A stretch of 64,000 nt of DNA. Origin: Telmatobacter sp. DSM 110680 (GTDB lineage Bacteria; Acidobacteriota; Terriglobia; Terriglobales; Acidobacteriaceae). A program made the position numbers and the translations under genes. Within the stretch, counting starts at the first letter, position 1. Each line of letters opens with the position of its first letter. Below are positions 1 through 8,232 of this stretch, piece by piece. The DNA lies in NCBI RefSeq assembly GCF_039994875.1, contig NZ_CP121196.1, positions 5,394,001 through 5,458,000 of the forward strand, read 5' to 3'. Below the pieces are notes generated by a model. It worked only from the letters and a program-made list of their open reading frames with translations. It was not told the DNA's origin and did not search any database.

Positions 1-455
1 TCGTTCGTGACTCCGGCCTTGGCGGCAACGTCAGTAAAGGTGCCGTCATGATTGTTATGGAATAGCGCAGCATGGGGCGGCTCTTCTTTGCCGTCGAGAG
101 CGTTGAAGGTTGAGCCGTTTACTAGGTAAATATCGAGCCACCCGTCATTGTCGTAATCGAGAAGCGCGATTCCGGATCCGTCGGTGTCGATAATCAAAGG
201 CTTCTTCGGCGAGCCCATCTTGTGGCTCCAACCTGAAAGACCCGCGGCTTTGGTGATGTCCTTGAAAATCACCGGGCCGGAGTCTACAAAACCGCCTGCG
301 GTGATGGGTCGCTTCTGGGCATCGTAGACGGGAGCAAACGTGCCGCCCGTTGCATTGCCGCCCTGCTGCGCGGGCGAGGTAGCCATCTGCTGGGCTGCGG
401 CTACGGATAGGTACAGAATGGTTACGGTCAAGACACGAAGAAGCCGACCACACAC
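1..455 (-). CDS. CRTAC1 family (ASPIC/UnbV, FG-GAP repeat) protein, N-terminal part
   Basis: Reading the minus strand from a GTG at 455 gives 151 residues and then the window edge. The start is a signal peptide (residues 1-23, ending VAAAQQ), followed by a linker and a beta-propeller type repeat with DYDNDGWLDIYLVNG and ALFHNNHDGTFTDVA. That spacing of NNHDGTF and DYDNDG is the FG-GAP/VCBS pattern of CRTAC1 family proteins, which are usually 500-600 aa, exported, and end in an ASPIC/UnbV domain. An in-frame TAA lies just upstream (468-470), so the start must be the GTG at 455 or a TTG at 464. The role of the family is poorly defined; carbohydrate or calcium binding is assumed. It sits 133 bp downstream of the ROK kinase on the same strand. 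Confidence 0.75.
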   Translation of the reverse strand, partial: MCGRLLRVLTVTILYLSVAAAQQMATSPAQQGGNATGGTFAPVYDAQKRPITAGGFVDSGPVIFKDITKAAGLSGWSHKMGSPKKPLIIDTDGSGIALLDYDNDGWLDIYLVNGSTFNALDGKEEPPHAALFHNNHDGTFTDVAAKAGVTN

Positions 456-588
456 ATGCGACAAAGATTAGCCCCCACGCGTTGAAGTGTATCGCAGTGT
501 CATCTTCCGATAATTGAGGGCATCGACGCGGGCCGTCCAACTACCCCGCCAGGACTACAGAGCTTTCTTAGTTTTCTGCGCAAAGAGA

Positions 589-1632
589 TTACGCAGATGC
601 CCACGTGGGCTTCAACGCATACACCGGAAGAATGCACGCACCTAGCAATCCCGCCTCAGCACCGAGTTTCGCCGGTAATACCTGGGTGCCTCCGCCCGGC
701 ATTCCGGTTGAAGCAACTCTACCCGGCGCTGTGAGTGAATAGACATAACTTCGACGCTCTAGTTCCTCAAACATCACCGGCGACAGCAGGTCCCATGAGT
801 TAGCTACTCCACCTCCGACAACGTAGAGAGGCAAATTCAAAATGTTGATCAACCCTGCCAGGCTAATTCCCAGCGTGCGGCCCGTTTCAACATAGATCCG
901 CTTGGCATCCGCATCGCCCTGCCGCGCAGCATCAGCGAGATTCTCTGCGGTTAACGACATTTTTTCTTTGAGCCTGGCGAGGCCGGGAGCTTTTCCCGCA
1001 GCTATCAGTCTCTCGGCAGCGTTCACAACGGCGGTTGCAGACGCACACGCTTCAAGGCAGCCGTTATTGCCGCATCCGCAGAGCGCGCCATCGGGATAGA
1101 TCGTCATGTGTCCTGCTTCGCCGCCCATTCCCGTCGCGCCGTGCCAAAGCTTTCCATCCAGAATGATCCCATTGCCAACGCCAGTCCCGAGCGTCAACAT
1201 GCACATGGATTCGATTCCAAGCTGCTTTCCAAGACCCAGTTCGTATTCCGCGAGCACAGCGGCGTTCGCATCGCTCTCGATCGCGACAGGCCGCTGAAGT
1301 CGCTTCTCCATTTCAGCTAGCAGCGGAAAACCATCCCACCCCGGAAGATTGGGCGGATGATGGAGGCGCCCTGCCGGCAACTCTAGCGGTCCAGGTGAGC
1401 CGACACCGATGCCTGCAAAATCGCGAGAAGCGGAATGTTGATTGATTTGCTTCAGAATGACCGCACACATGTCGTCCACGACAGCCATTGGTCCGGCTTC
1501 GAGGCGTGTGCGCAGCGAAATTGAATCAAGCACGCCAGTACCAGGCGCGTAAGCCGCGATCCTGAGACTCGTTCCTCCAAGATCGACGCCGATAGTGAGA
1601 AACTGCGTGTTACCCAAGGCCATTCCGATCAC
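589..1632 (-). CDS. ROK family glucokinase / sugar kinase
   Basis: This 347-aa protein has the ROK layout. The N-terminal phosphate-binding loop (GVDLGGTSLRIAAY, near residue 16) is followed by the catalytic stretch ESDANAA near residue 120. The zinc motif CGCGNNGCLEACAS comes near residue 185 and ATP-binding glycines (TLGTGVGNGI) near residue 150. ROK kinases phosphorylate glucose, mannose, fructose or N-acetyl amino sugars with ATP in the cytoplasm; the exact sugar cannot be read from the sequence. The track start is a GTG at 1632, and an ATG at 1623 is equally possible. The inverted 14-bp repeats at 1758 and 1917 lie upstream, so control by the nearby LacI protein is plausible. The neighbouring mannosidase remnant hints at mannose or glucose as substrate. 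Confidence 0.88.
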   Translation of the reverse strand: MIGMALGNTQFLTIGVDLGGTSLRIAAYAPGTGVLDSISLRTRLEAGPMAVVDDMCAVILKQINQHSASRDFAGIGVGSPGPLELPAGRLHHPPNLPGWDGFPLLAEMEKRLQRPVAIESDANAAVLAEYELGLGKQLGIESMCMLTLGTGVGNGIILDGKLWHGATGMGGEAGHMTIYPDGALCGCGNNGCLEACASATAVVNAAERLIAAGKAPGLARLKEKMSLTAENLADAARQGDADAKRIYVETGRTLGISLAGLINILNLPLYVVGGGVANSWDLLSPVMFEELERRSYVYSLTAPGRVASTGMPGGGTQVLPAKLGAEAGLLGACILPVYALKPTWASA

Positions 1633-2032
1633 CGCAAAAGCCAGAAAATGCGAACCACGCTTGCGCCTGACGCTGAAATTGAGACCACGGCAAGTGTTGG
1701 AGAAGATCCGAGAGAGCTAACCGACCTCAGTTTTCTCCGGCTCCTCCCGTTATCACTGGAAACGATACCATACCAAATCAAGAGGCTGCCATATCGGACT
1801 CAATACCGGATCACTGTCTTCGGTACTTCAGGAACGAAAGTTGGAGCTTGATTTAAATGGCGCATCACGTGAGCTAGAGTTTCCGGACGCCCTTGTGGAG
1901 CCCCACATCCACGCTCATGGTATCGTTTCCACGTGCAAATGTTTCACGTGATATCATTCGCGGCGTTGCTTCGATGGCCAGTGCACGAACGAGTCGCCGG
2001 GCTTCCCAACGCGCAAAGCCGAGGAGAGTTAG
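1633..2032. other. Intergenic control region between ROK kinase and mannosidase remnant
   Basis: About 400 bp with no convincing gene; the 67-aa plus-strand frame at 1648-1851 has no family resemblance. The region holds two inverted repeat pairs. One is a 14-bp pair (1758-1771 and 1917-1930). The other is a 9-bp pair, ATCACGTGA at 1864-1872 and TCACGTGAT at 1944-1952. A good Shine-Dalgarno (GAGGAG) precedes the ATG at 2033. Confidence 0.5.
1758..1930. promoter_or_regulatory. Paired 14-bp inverted repeats, probable LacI-family operators
   Basis: GGAAACGATACCAT at 1758-1771 is repeated exactly in inverse orientation (ATGGTATCGTTTCC) at 1917-1930. Each copy is itself a near palindrome of the GGWAWCGWTWCC kind with a central CG, as in LacI-family operators. 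Two copies 159 bp apart suit looping by a tetramer or two dimers. They lie upstream of the ROK kinase on one side and the GH38 remnant on the other, about 760 bp from a LacI-family gene. Confidence 0.55.
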
Positions 2033-2632
2033 ATGAAAGATGCTTCAGGCAGTGAATTTCCAAAATTGCCGGCATTGCGCTGGGCCGACTTGGGCGACGG
2101 TCAGCATGGCTTCAGTTTGCTGAATAACTCCAAATATGGCTATGACGATAAAGACAATGTGCTGCGCCTCTCACTGCTACGCTCGCCGACGTGGCCTGAC
2201 CCGGAAGCTGATAGAGGACACCAGCATTTCACTTTTGCCTTGTACCCACATGCAGGGGATTGGAAGCAAGCCTTAACCGTCCGCCGTGGATACGAATACA
2301 ACTACCAACTGTCCGCAATCCAAGTCCTGCCGCATTCCGGCAGCCTGCCCGCGTCATATTCTTATGTGTCGGTGAAACCTGAGAACGTTGTCCTCACTGC
2401 CCTGAAGAAAGCTGAGGAGGAGAACGGATTGATTTTCCGATTCTACGAATGGGCGGGTAAATCAGGAGATGTTCAGATCCATGTGCCCAAGGGCTCTTCT
2501 GCAGCAACGCTAACCAATCTCATGGAGAAAGCCGAAGGACCAGCACTCCAAGTATCGAATGACGTCGTTACGGCCCCCATTCATCCGTACGAGATTTTAA
2601 CGATACGCGTGGACTATCCGCATCAGCAATAG
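2033..2632 (+). CDS. C-terminal remnant of a GH38 alpha-mannosidase
   Basis: The 199 residues match the end of GH38 alpha-mannosidases: PALRWADLGDGQHGFSLL, then SKYGYD, LRLSLLRSPTWPDP and a DRGHQHFTFALYPH segment, ending in the small beta-domain. Full family members are about 1000 aa, with the zinc-dependent catalytic domain in the N-terminal half. That part is absent here, and a TAG stands directly before the ATG. The fragment can therefore not be an active mannosidase by itself. It still has an open frame and a GAGGAG ribosome site 4-9 bp upstream of ATG, so it could be translated. It is either a decayed gene or a free-standing C-terminal domain. It converges with the LacI gene. Confidence 0.7.
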   Translation: MKDASGSEFPKLPALRWADLGDGQHGFSLLNNSKYGYDDKDNVLRLSLLRSPTWPDPEADRGHQHFTFALYPHAGDWKQALTVRRGYEYNYQLSAIQVLPHSGSLPASYSYVSVKPENVVLTALKKAEEENGLIFRFYEWAGKSGDVQIHVPKGSSAATLTNLMEKAEGPALQVSNDVVTAPIHPYEILTIRVDYPHQQ

Positions 2633-2647
2633 TGCTGTGAATTGAAG

Positions 2648-2682
2648 AGACCGGCACTCTGACTTCACGCGAATGCCGGTCT
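2648..2682. terminator. Hairpin between convergent genes (likely bidirectional terminator)
   Basis: AGACCGGCA (2648-2656) pairs perfectly with TGCCGGTCT (2674-2682) across a 17-nt loop. It sits in the short gap between the plus-strand mannosidase remnant and the minus-strand LacI gene, where a two-way terminator is expected. Confidence 0.6.
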
Positions 2683-2687
2683 TCTGT

Positions 2688-3734
2688 TCAAGAGGGGGTT
2701 GAAGAACAGCCGCAGGAACTCCGCTGAACAAGCCTCGTTTCGAGTACCACCTGTCGTGGTCGTTTCGACTTTCCCGGTATCCTGGTGCTCCGAGGGCCTA
2801 GAAGTTGTTCGAACAGAAGCTCGGCTGCAACGCGGCCGATCTCCTCTACAGGCTGCTGAACTACGCTTATCGACGGCCGGACCGTGGCGGCCAGCTCGAA
2901 ATCATCAAAGCCTAGCAAAGCGACTGTCTTAGGTACCGCAATATTCAGTTTTTGAAGAACCTCAAAGGCGTAAATCGTTGCACTGTTCTTCATGGTGAAC
3001 AAAGCATCCGGGGGATTTGCACCGGAAAGCATGCTCTCAATCGCGTATTCTGCCGACCTGTAATCCTTGATAGAGGTATTTAAAGTTGAGGGCAAGCCGG
3101 CGGAATCAACAGCTGCTCGATAACCGCGCACCCGTTCTTGAATGGTAAATAGCGTACTCTCACCCGTAAGACACACGATGCGTTTGTACCCATGATCAAT
3201 CAAATGCTGCGTCGCAGACCTTGCTCCTTTGAAATTATCGGTCACCACTGAAGCAACGAAGGAATCGGAAACCGGACGATCAATGGCCACAACAGGAACT
3301 GCTACTCGCTTGAGGAGATCGCGTAGCACCTGGCTTTGTGAATTCGCAGGGGCCACGATAAATCCGTCAACTCGATGGCTTATCAAAATGTTCAGGTTTT
3401 CGATTTCAGTGTGCGGATCGTTATGCGACGTAGTGACAATCAGCAGCGAGTCATTGGCCAACGCGACAGCCTGCACTGCCTCAGCGCAGCTTGAGAAAAA
3501 CGGATCGGCGATGCTCGGGATCACCAATCCTATGGTCTTCGTGCGATGGCCCTTGAGGACACGTGCTGCCTGATTAGGCATGTAGCCCATCGCCTCAATG
3601 ACGCGCTGCACGTGAGCCAATGTCTTCGGGCTCACACGATCGCCCCCGTTGATGACGCGAGAAACGGTCGTGGTTCCAACGCCTGCTGCGCGAGCTACTT
3701 CGCTGACAGTGGGAGGGGTATTTCTTTTTTTCAT
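2688..3734 (-). CDS. LacI family transcriptional regulator
   Basis: This 348-aa protein has an N-terminal LacI helix-turn-helix (TVSEVARAAGVGTTTVSRVI, residues 9-28). The hinge helix follows (NQAARVLKGHRTKTIGLVIP, near 55-75), then a periplasmic-binding-protein-like effector domain. Such proteins bind a sugar or sugar phosphate and repress catabolic genes. The ATG at 3734 has an AGGT ribosome site. The nearby inverted repeats at 1758/1917 and the CcpA-like box at 36911 are candidate operators. Its most likely targets are the ROK kinase and the mannosidase region, by proximity only. The C-terminus ends RSSCGCSSTPS, an unusual cysteine-containing tail. Confidence 0.92.
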   Translation of the reverse strand: MKKRNTPPTVSEVARAAGVGTTTVSRVINGGDRVSPKTLAHVQRVIEAMGYMPNQAARVLKGHRTKTIGLVIPSIADPFFSSCAEAVQAVALANDSLLIVTTSHNDPHTEIENLNILISHRVDGFIVAPANSQSQVLRDLLKRVAVPVVAIDRPVSDSFVASVVTDNFKGARSATQHLIDHGYKRIVCLTGESTLFTIQERVRGYRAAVDSAGLPSTLNTSIKDYRSAEYAIESMLSGANPPDALFTMKNSATIYAFEVLQKLNIAVPKTVALLGFDDFELAATVRPSISVVQQPVEEIGRVAAELLFEQLLGPRSTRIPGKSKRPRQVVLETRLVQRSSCGCSSTPS

Positions 3735-3958
3735 CTTACCTGGGCCGTAGAATCGGCGTGGTACGGAAAGTCTATGTCAATCGAGTTCCGACGTACAACC
3801 GATCTCCGAGGATTAAGTCACTCTGCAGTCACTCGCGTATACCTTCTACATTAATTGCCCGTACTCTTGTCGTGACATTAACCCTGCACAAGGTATGCCT
3901 CAATCGACCTTACTTTGCCGAGAGTATCATTGCATTTAATTGGTTCCGGAGACTTTGG

Positions 3959-6133
3959 ATGCGGCCTATCTTTCGAACTCCCCTCTTCCGACTCAGTTTA
4001 ATTTCTGCGGTTCTCGGCTTTCAGTCTTCATCTCTATCAAGTCAGACGACTAGTTGTCCGGCAGCACCCGCTCATGCCGCCAGCCCGGCATTTACGGCAT
4101 ATTCGGAAGGCCGATATGCTGACGCGGAACAGGCGTACACGCAAGCTGAAGTACAACTACCGCATGACGCATCAATCGCCGCCGCACTTGTGCATACGCT
4201 GCTGCACGAAGGCAAAATTGCGCAAGCCGCTGACCGAGTGACCGCGTTGCTTGCTGAGGATCCCCGCTCAGCTCCCATTCTGACCGCGCAAGCTGAGGTG
4301 CAATTACGCGAGGGGCAGCCATGGCTGGCCTTGCAAACGCTCGAAACCGCTACAGCCGCGGATCGTTGCTATGCCCGCATTCACCTCATTCGCAGCCGGG
4401 TCCTGCGCATCGATTCGATGTACGCATCGGAGCGCGCCGAAATCCAGAGCGCCTACTCAATCGATCCTGAGGATCCAGACATTCTGTACGCATGGCGGAG
4501 GGTTATTTCACCGGCGCATGAGATTGAGGGTATCCAGCAAGCGATCCCAAGCCTGAAGGACCTCGACGTGGAGACGCGCCAAAAGGCTGAAACTTCGATG
4601 AATTCCATGATGCCGCTACTGTCAGAGAATTCGCAGACCTGCAAAGTGCAGCCTTCTCTCTCGTCGGCAACGCTTCACCTCATCGGGACGATGGAGGACG
4701 GCAAGCATCTGGACGGCTATCGCCTTGAAGTGCAAATGCCAAAGACCGTCGCGAGGCTTCAGGTGGATACGGCGGCTTCCGGACTCTTCATCACCAGGGC
4801 GCTGGCTGAAGCGAACGGCCTGCAGCAGGGCGCTAATGATCCGGCAGGAACCGTGCACGCGGACAGTGTGCATATCGGTCCGCTGGAGTTTCGCGACTGC
4901 ATGGTGGGGGTGAGTGATGTTCCGTTTACGGGAAAAGCCGATGGCATGATCGGCACCGATATCTTCGCATCGTACTTGATAACGATTAATGCCCGGGAAG
5001 CCAAGCTCGCGCTCGATCCTTTGCCACCACAGACCGGATTGCTGCCGGGTGATCGTCCGACGACACCGGAACTCGCAGATTACATTCCCGTCTATCATCG
5101 GCGTCAATATCTGCTGGTCCCCGTGATGCTCAACAACAAAACCCGCAAACTCTTCGTGCTCGACACCGGGATGCGCTTCAGCGCCATGACGATGGAGACC
5201 GCGCATTCTGTCTCCAGCACCAAGGGGAACTTCACTAATACGATGCAGACCGCCTCCGGGCCGCCAGCGCAGGTGTATCGCGACAACTTTGACTTCCAAT
5301 TTGCGAACCTCTCGCTACCCCGCCAAAGCCATCTACTCGCGTGGGACCTTTCAGCCATAGATCACAATGCTGGGTTTGATGTTGCAGGAATGCTCGGCTT
5401 CGACATACTGCATTCGCTCACCTTGCGCATCGACTATCGTGACGGACTGGTAAAGTTCGAATCGACAACGGCGGAGGCTTCGCCGTCAAGCGTGAAGGAG
5501 CCCATGACCGCATCCGCAGCGCCGGCAAATGAACCCGGCACTCCTGCATGCCAGCAATTTGAAAACAGAGACTGGCCTACTAATTCGACGATTGAGGCCC
5601 GCCTCACCGAGTTGCTTGATTCCTCGCATCTCAAGCCCGGTAAGGCCATCTTTGCGAAGGTGCTCTATGGGTTGTCCTATCCGGGTTGCGCCCTGACGCA
5701 GGATACGATTCTCTACGGTCATGTAACTGCTGCGGCTTCGTCGAAGAATCCCAATTCATCTGAGTTGGCATTGGTCTTCGATCACGCTGATTGCACCGGA
5801 CATCAGAAACAAGAATTCCCATTGCGCTTGATTGCTCTGGTCGCGCCTCCCGACACGGCTGCCATGCTGCACGACGCCTTGCCGACGCAAGTAGCCGGAG
5901 GTCCACGCCAGATGGGCGACGCTGTCGGCGGCACAACAGGCCGCGACGACAATCTGGGTTCGGGAGGAGCTCCGCAGACTGTGCATCCGGGGATGGTGGT
6001 GCGCCTGCCTAACGTGAAGCTGGAGCCTGAAGGAGGTCCGGGGTGCAGCGCCAGAATCAGCAGTTCCAATCGCACGGTCCAACTCGCCCCCGGCGCCGAA
6101 CTTATCTTGACCGTCACGAGTGCAAACCCGTAA
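3959..6133 (+). CDS. Secreted TPR protein with tandem retropepsin-like domains
   Basis: The frame is open from 3758, but the ATG at 3959 is preferred: it has a GGAG ribosome site and opens a signal peptide (MRPIFRTPLFRLSLISAVLG). The 724-aa product has TPR-like helices (about residues 40-200). An aspartic-protease-like domain follows, whose active-site triplet is DTA (LQVDTAASGLF). A second such domain has a standard DTG (KLFVLDTGMRFSAM). The C-terminal 200 residues are an unassigned domain with paired cysteines. Retropepsin-like proteins of this sort are common in Acidobacteriota and are assumed to be periplasmic proteases. The altered first triplet suggests that half is binding-only or depends on the second for catalysis. 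It is transcribed away from the LacI gene. Confidence 0.75.
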   Translation: MRPIFRTPLFRLSLISAVLGFQSSSLSSQTTSCPAAPAHAASPAFTAYSEGRYADAEQAYTQAEVQLPHDASIAAALVHTLLHEGKIAQAADRVTALLAEDPRSAPILTAQAEVQLREGQPWLALQTLETATAADRCYARIHLIRSRVLRIDSMYASERAEIQSAYSIDPEDPDILYAWRRVISPAHEIEGIQQAIPSLKDLDVETRQKAETSMNSMMPLLSENSQTCKVQPSLSSATLHLIGTMEDGKHLDGYRLEVQMPKTVARLQVDTAASGLFITRALAEANGLQQGANDPAGTVHADSVHIGPLEFRDCMVGVSDVPFTGKADGMIGTDIFASYLITINAREAKLALDPLPPQTGLLPGDRPTTPELADYIPVYHRRQYLLVPVMLNNKTRKLFVLDTGMRFSAMTMETAHSVSSTKGNFTNTMQTASGPPAQVYRDNFDFQFANLSLPRQSHLLAWDLSAIDHNAGFDVAGMLGFDILHSLTLRIDYRDGLVKFESTTAEASPSSVKEPMTASAAPANEPGTPACQQFENRDWPTNSTIEARLTELLDSSHLKPGKAIFAKVLYGLSYPGCALTQDTILYGHVTAAASSKNPNSSELALVFDHADCTGHQKQEFPLRLIALVAPPDTAAMLHDALPTQVAGGPRQMGDAVGGTTGRDDNLGSGGAPQTVHPGMVVRLPNVKLEPEGGPGCSARISSSNRTVQLAPGAELILTVTSANP

Positions 6134-6216
6134 TTCATTGGCTCATTGAAGATGATCGCGCGGAAAGGGGTCCGAAGATGCTGACCTGCTTCGAGCCGGC
6201 GCGTTTCCATTGAAAA

Positions 6217-8082
6217 TCAACCCAATTTCAAATAGGTCGTGTAAGGTCGCGATCCCATCCATGTGAACGGCAGCATCGTTACGGGGCCGTTGGCTGCGCC
6301 GGCTTGCCATTCGCGTTCGTTCACGCGCCGTGCTGCTAGAAGCTGTTCTCGCGTGACCTTCGGCAGCGGACTCGATTGGTCCGCCTTCACGGCCATTAAG
6401 ACCAGGGGGCCGCGCAGCAGAGCAACCGTATCTGCGTGCTTTGCGTCGATGCTCTCCAACCTCATCCGCAAGGGAAATTCCAACTCTACGCGGTCGCCAG
6501 ACTTCCATTCTTTGTGAATTGCCGCAAAGGATCCGGGTTGCGCCAATCCTTTCTGACGCGTCCCATTCACAAAGACTTCCGCACCTTGTGCCCATGACGG
6601 AATCCGAAAGTGCATCGTCAACTCCGTTGGCTGTGAACTTGTCATCGTGAAAACAATGCGTTCTTCGTACGGATACTCGCCCTCTTGGTTCAAGGAAAGC
6701 GTCGCCCCATTCTCGTTCCATCGAAGCGTCGAGGGGACGTAGAGATTTACATAAACCGCGCGTGGCCCTCGAAAATAACTATTGATTCGATAATCTGCCG
6801 CCACCTGTGGAAGCGTACCTGAGCAGCACGCCCAGCGCGCCTCCTTGTACACTCGCTTGCCATTGAAGTTGTAATCGGCATAGTAAAAATTCTTACCGTT
6901 TTCCTCCAGTGGCAGCGCGCCCAGCACCGTGTTGTACATCATGCGCTCCATGCTGTCGCCATAGAGCGAATCGCGTGTTACGCGCAGCAGATAACGCGCG
7001 AGCTTGAAATGCGCATAAGATCCGCAGGGGGTCTCAAAGCTGTGATGCGTGTTCGTCAGGCTGTCGTACACGTCGTTGCTTCCAGGAGCGCGAAGGGTCT
7101 CATCCGGTCCCCACCCTCCCGTCGCAAAGCTCTGCTCCTCCAGCATCGCGAAGGCATTGCGAGCTGCGCGCAAGTGCTTTTCACTCCCAGCAACCAGGTA
7201 CGCCATCATTGCCGAACTCAACGAATTCACATGGCTGTACGCGTGTCGACCGTTCAACACATTTTCATTGCGCGACAACGGATCGAACCACGGACCGTCG
7301 TCAAGATATTGCAGGCCGAGATCGTAATAGCGTCGCCCTGCTCCTCGCTGCGACGCAAGAAAAAGATTCTCCGGCATCGTGTACGATTCGTCCCAGGTCC
7401 ACGAGTCATCATGCGGATCCTTGTCTGCCCGCCACGGATGACCGTGTTCCACCGCATGACCCGGCAGATGCGGCAGCGCTGTGTCCGTCGTGTGCTCCAG
7501 AATTGCGAGAGCCTGCGGATCTTTCACATACGTATGCGAATCGATCAGACCGAGGAGCAGTTTGTCATAGGTATATGCGGGAAATCGATTCTTCACGTAG
7601 AAGTCTGCCGAGATTGTCTCAGCATAAAGGCGGTTCAGCCTCAATACTTTTTCGCGTGTCTCCGCTTCGCCGGTAATCGCGTACATCCGCGCGAGTGCCG
7701 ACACCCACTGCCCAAATGTGCATCCCGGAGCAAAGCCCGTGTCGAACGAACTGCGATAGTCGTAGTCGGGATCGTAGGTGTACCAACCGCCCAGATCTTC
7801 CCCTGGCGCCGCCATACCTGACATCTGCCGGAACGGTTTCAGCAGGCTATCCTCGCTGAGCGCCATCAGTACCGAATGCGTATTCATCAGTTGTGATTCG
7901 TGCGCTTCGCTGGCTATCGACACGTCGCCATAGCTAAACTCAGCAAGCGCAGAACTCACCGGCAAATCACTGCCCCAGGCAGTGCGCATGTTGATCCGGG
8001 CCGCTGCGAAAGCTGTCACAGCCATCGACCCGGTCTGGATAAATTGCCTGCGCGATGTGTCTGTCTTCAATCTTCTGCTCAT
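6217..8082 (-). CDS. GH127 beta-L-arabinofuranosidase family protein (DUF1680), Tat-exported
   Basis: The 621-aa product starts with a twin-arginine signal (TSRRQFIQTGSMAVTAFAAA, residues 9-28). The rest is an alpha/alpha-barrel glycosidase of the GH127/DUF1680 group. Residues fitting the Glu-Cys-Cys-Cys zinc-thiolate site are visible: E350 and C353 in SFETPCGSY, and the CC pair at 419-420 in RWACCSG, one of which is the nucleophile in characterised GH127 enzymes. Such enzymes remove terminal beta-L-arabinofuranose from plant glycoproteins and related glycans. The ATG at 8082 was chosen over 8145 because it places the Tat motif at the N-terminus. It is divergent from the six-hairpin glycosidase gene, with a 150-bp shared upstream region. 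Confidence 0.85.
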   Translation of the reverse strand: MSRRLKTDTSRRQFIQTGSMAVTAFAAARINMRTAWGSDLPVSSALAEFSYGDVSIASEAHESQLMNTHSVLMALSEDSLLKPFRQMSGMAAPGEDLGGWYTYDPDYDYRSSFDTGFAPGCTFGQWVSALARMYAITGEAETREKVLRLNRLYAETISADFYVKNRFPAYTYDKLLLGLIDSHTYVKDPQALAILEHTTDTALPHLPGHAVEHGHPWRADKDPHDDSWTWDESYTMPENLFLASQRGAGRRYYDLGLQYLDDGPWFDPLSRNENVLNGRHAYSHVNSLSSAMMAYLVAGSEKHLRAARNAFAMLEEQSFATGGWGPDETLRAPGSNDVYDSLTNTHHSFETPCGSYAHFKLARYLLRVTRDSLYGDSMERMMYNTVLGALPLEENGKNFYYADYNFNGKRVYKEARWACCSGTLPQVAADYRINSYFRGPRAVYVNLYVPSTLRWNENGATLSLNQEGEYPYEERIVFTMTSSQPTELTMHFRIPSWAQGAEVFVNGTRQKGLAQPGSFAAIHKEWKSGDRVELEFPLRMRLESIDAKHADTVALLRGPLVLMAVKADQSSPLPKVTREQLLAARRVNEREWQAGAANGPVTMLPFTWMGSRPYTTYLKLG

Positions 8083-8232
8083 GGAATGCCACCGCCTGGT
8101 CGTGATGCAATCTCCATAATGCATCGCTTCCCGCAAGCTTGTCATGCCATGTCTGCTCGTTCTGCACGTGGCTCATGGACAATGTAATGCGGGTTGCGGA
8201 ATTCGGGTGGAGGAGATGAGAATGACCCAGTC

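Noticed and set aside
1648..1851. 67-aa plus-strand frame upstream of the mannosidase remnant
   Set aside because: No homology to GH38 or anything else and it covers one operator repeat.
4622..5299. 225-aa minus-strand open frame
   Set aside because: Shadow of the TPR/retropepsin gene.
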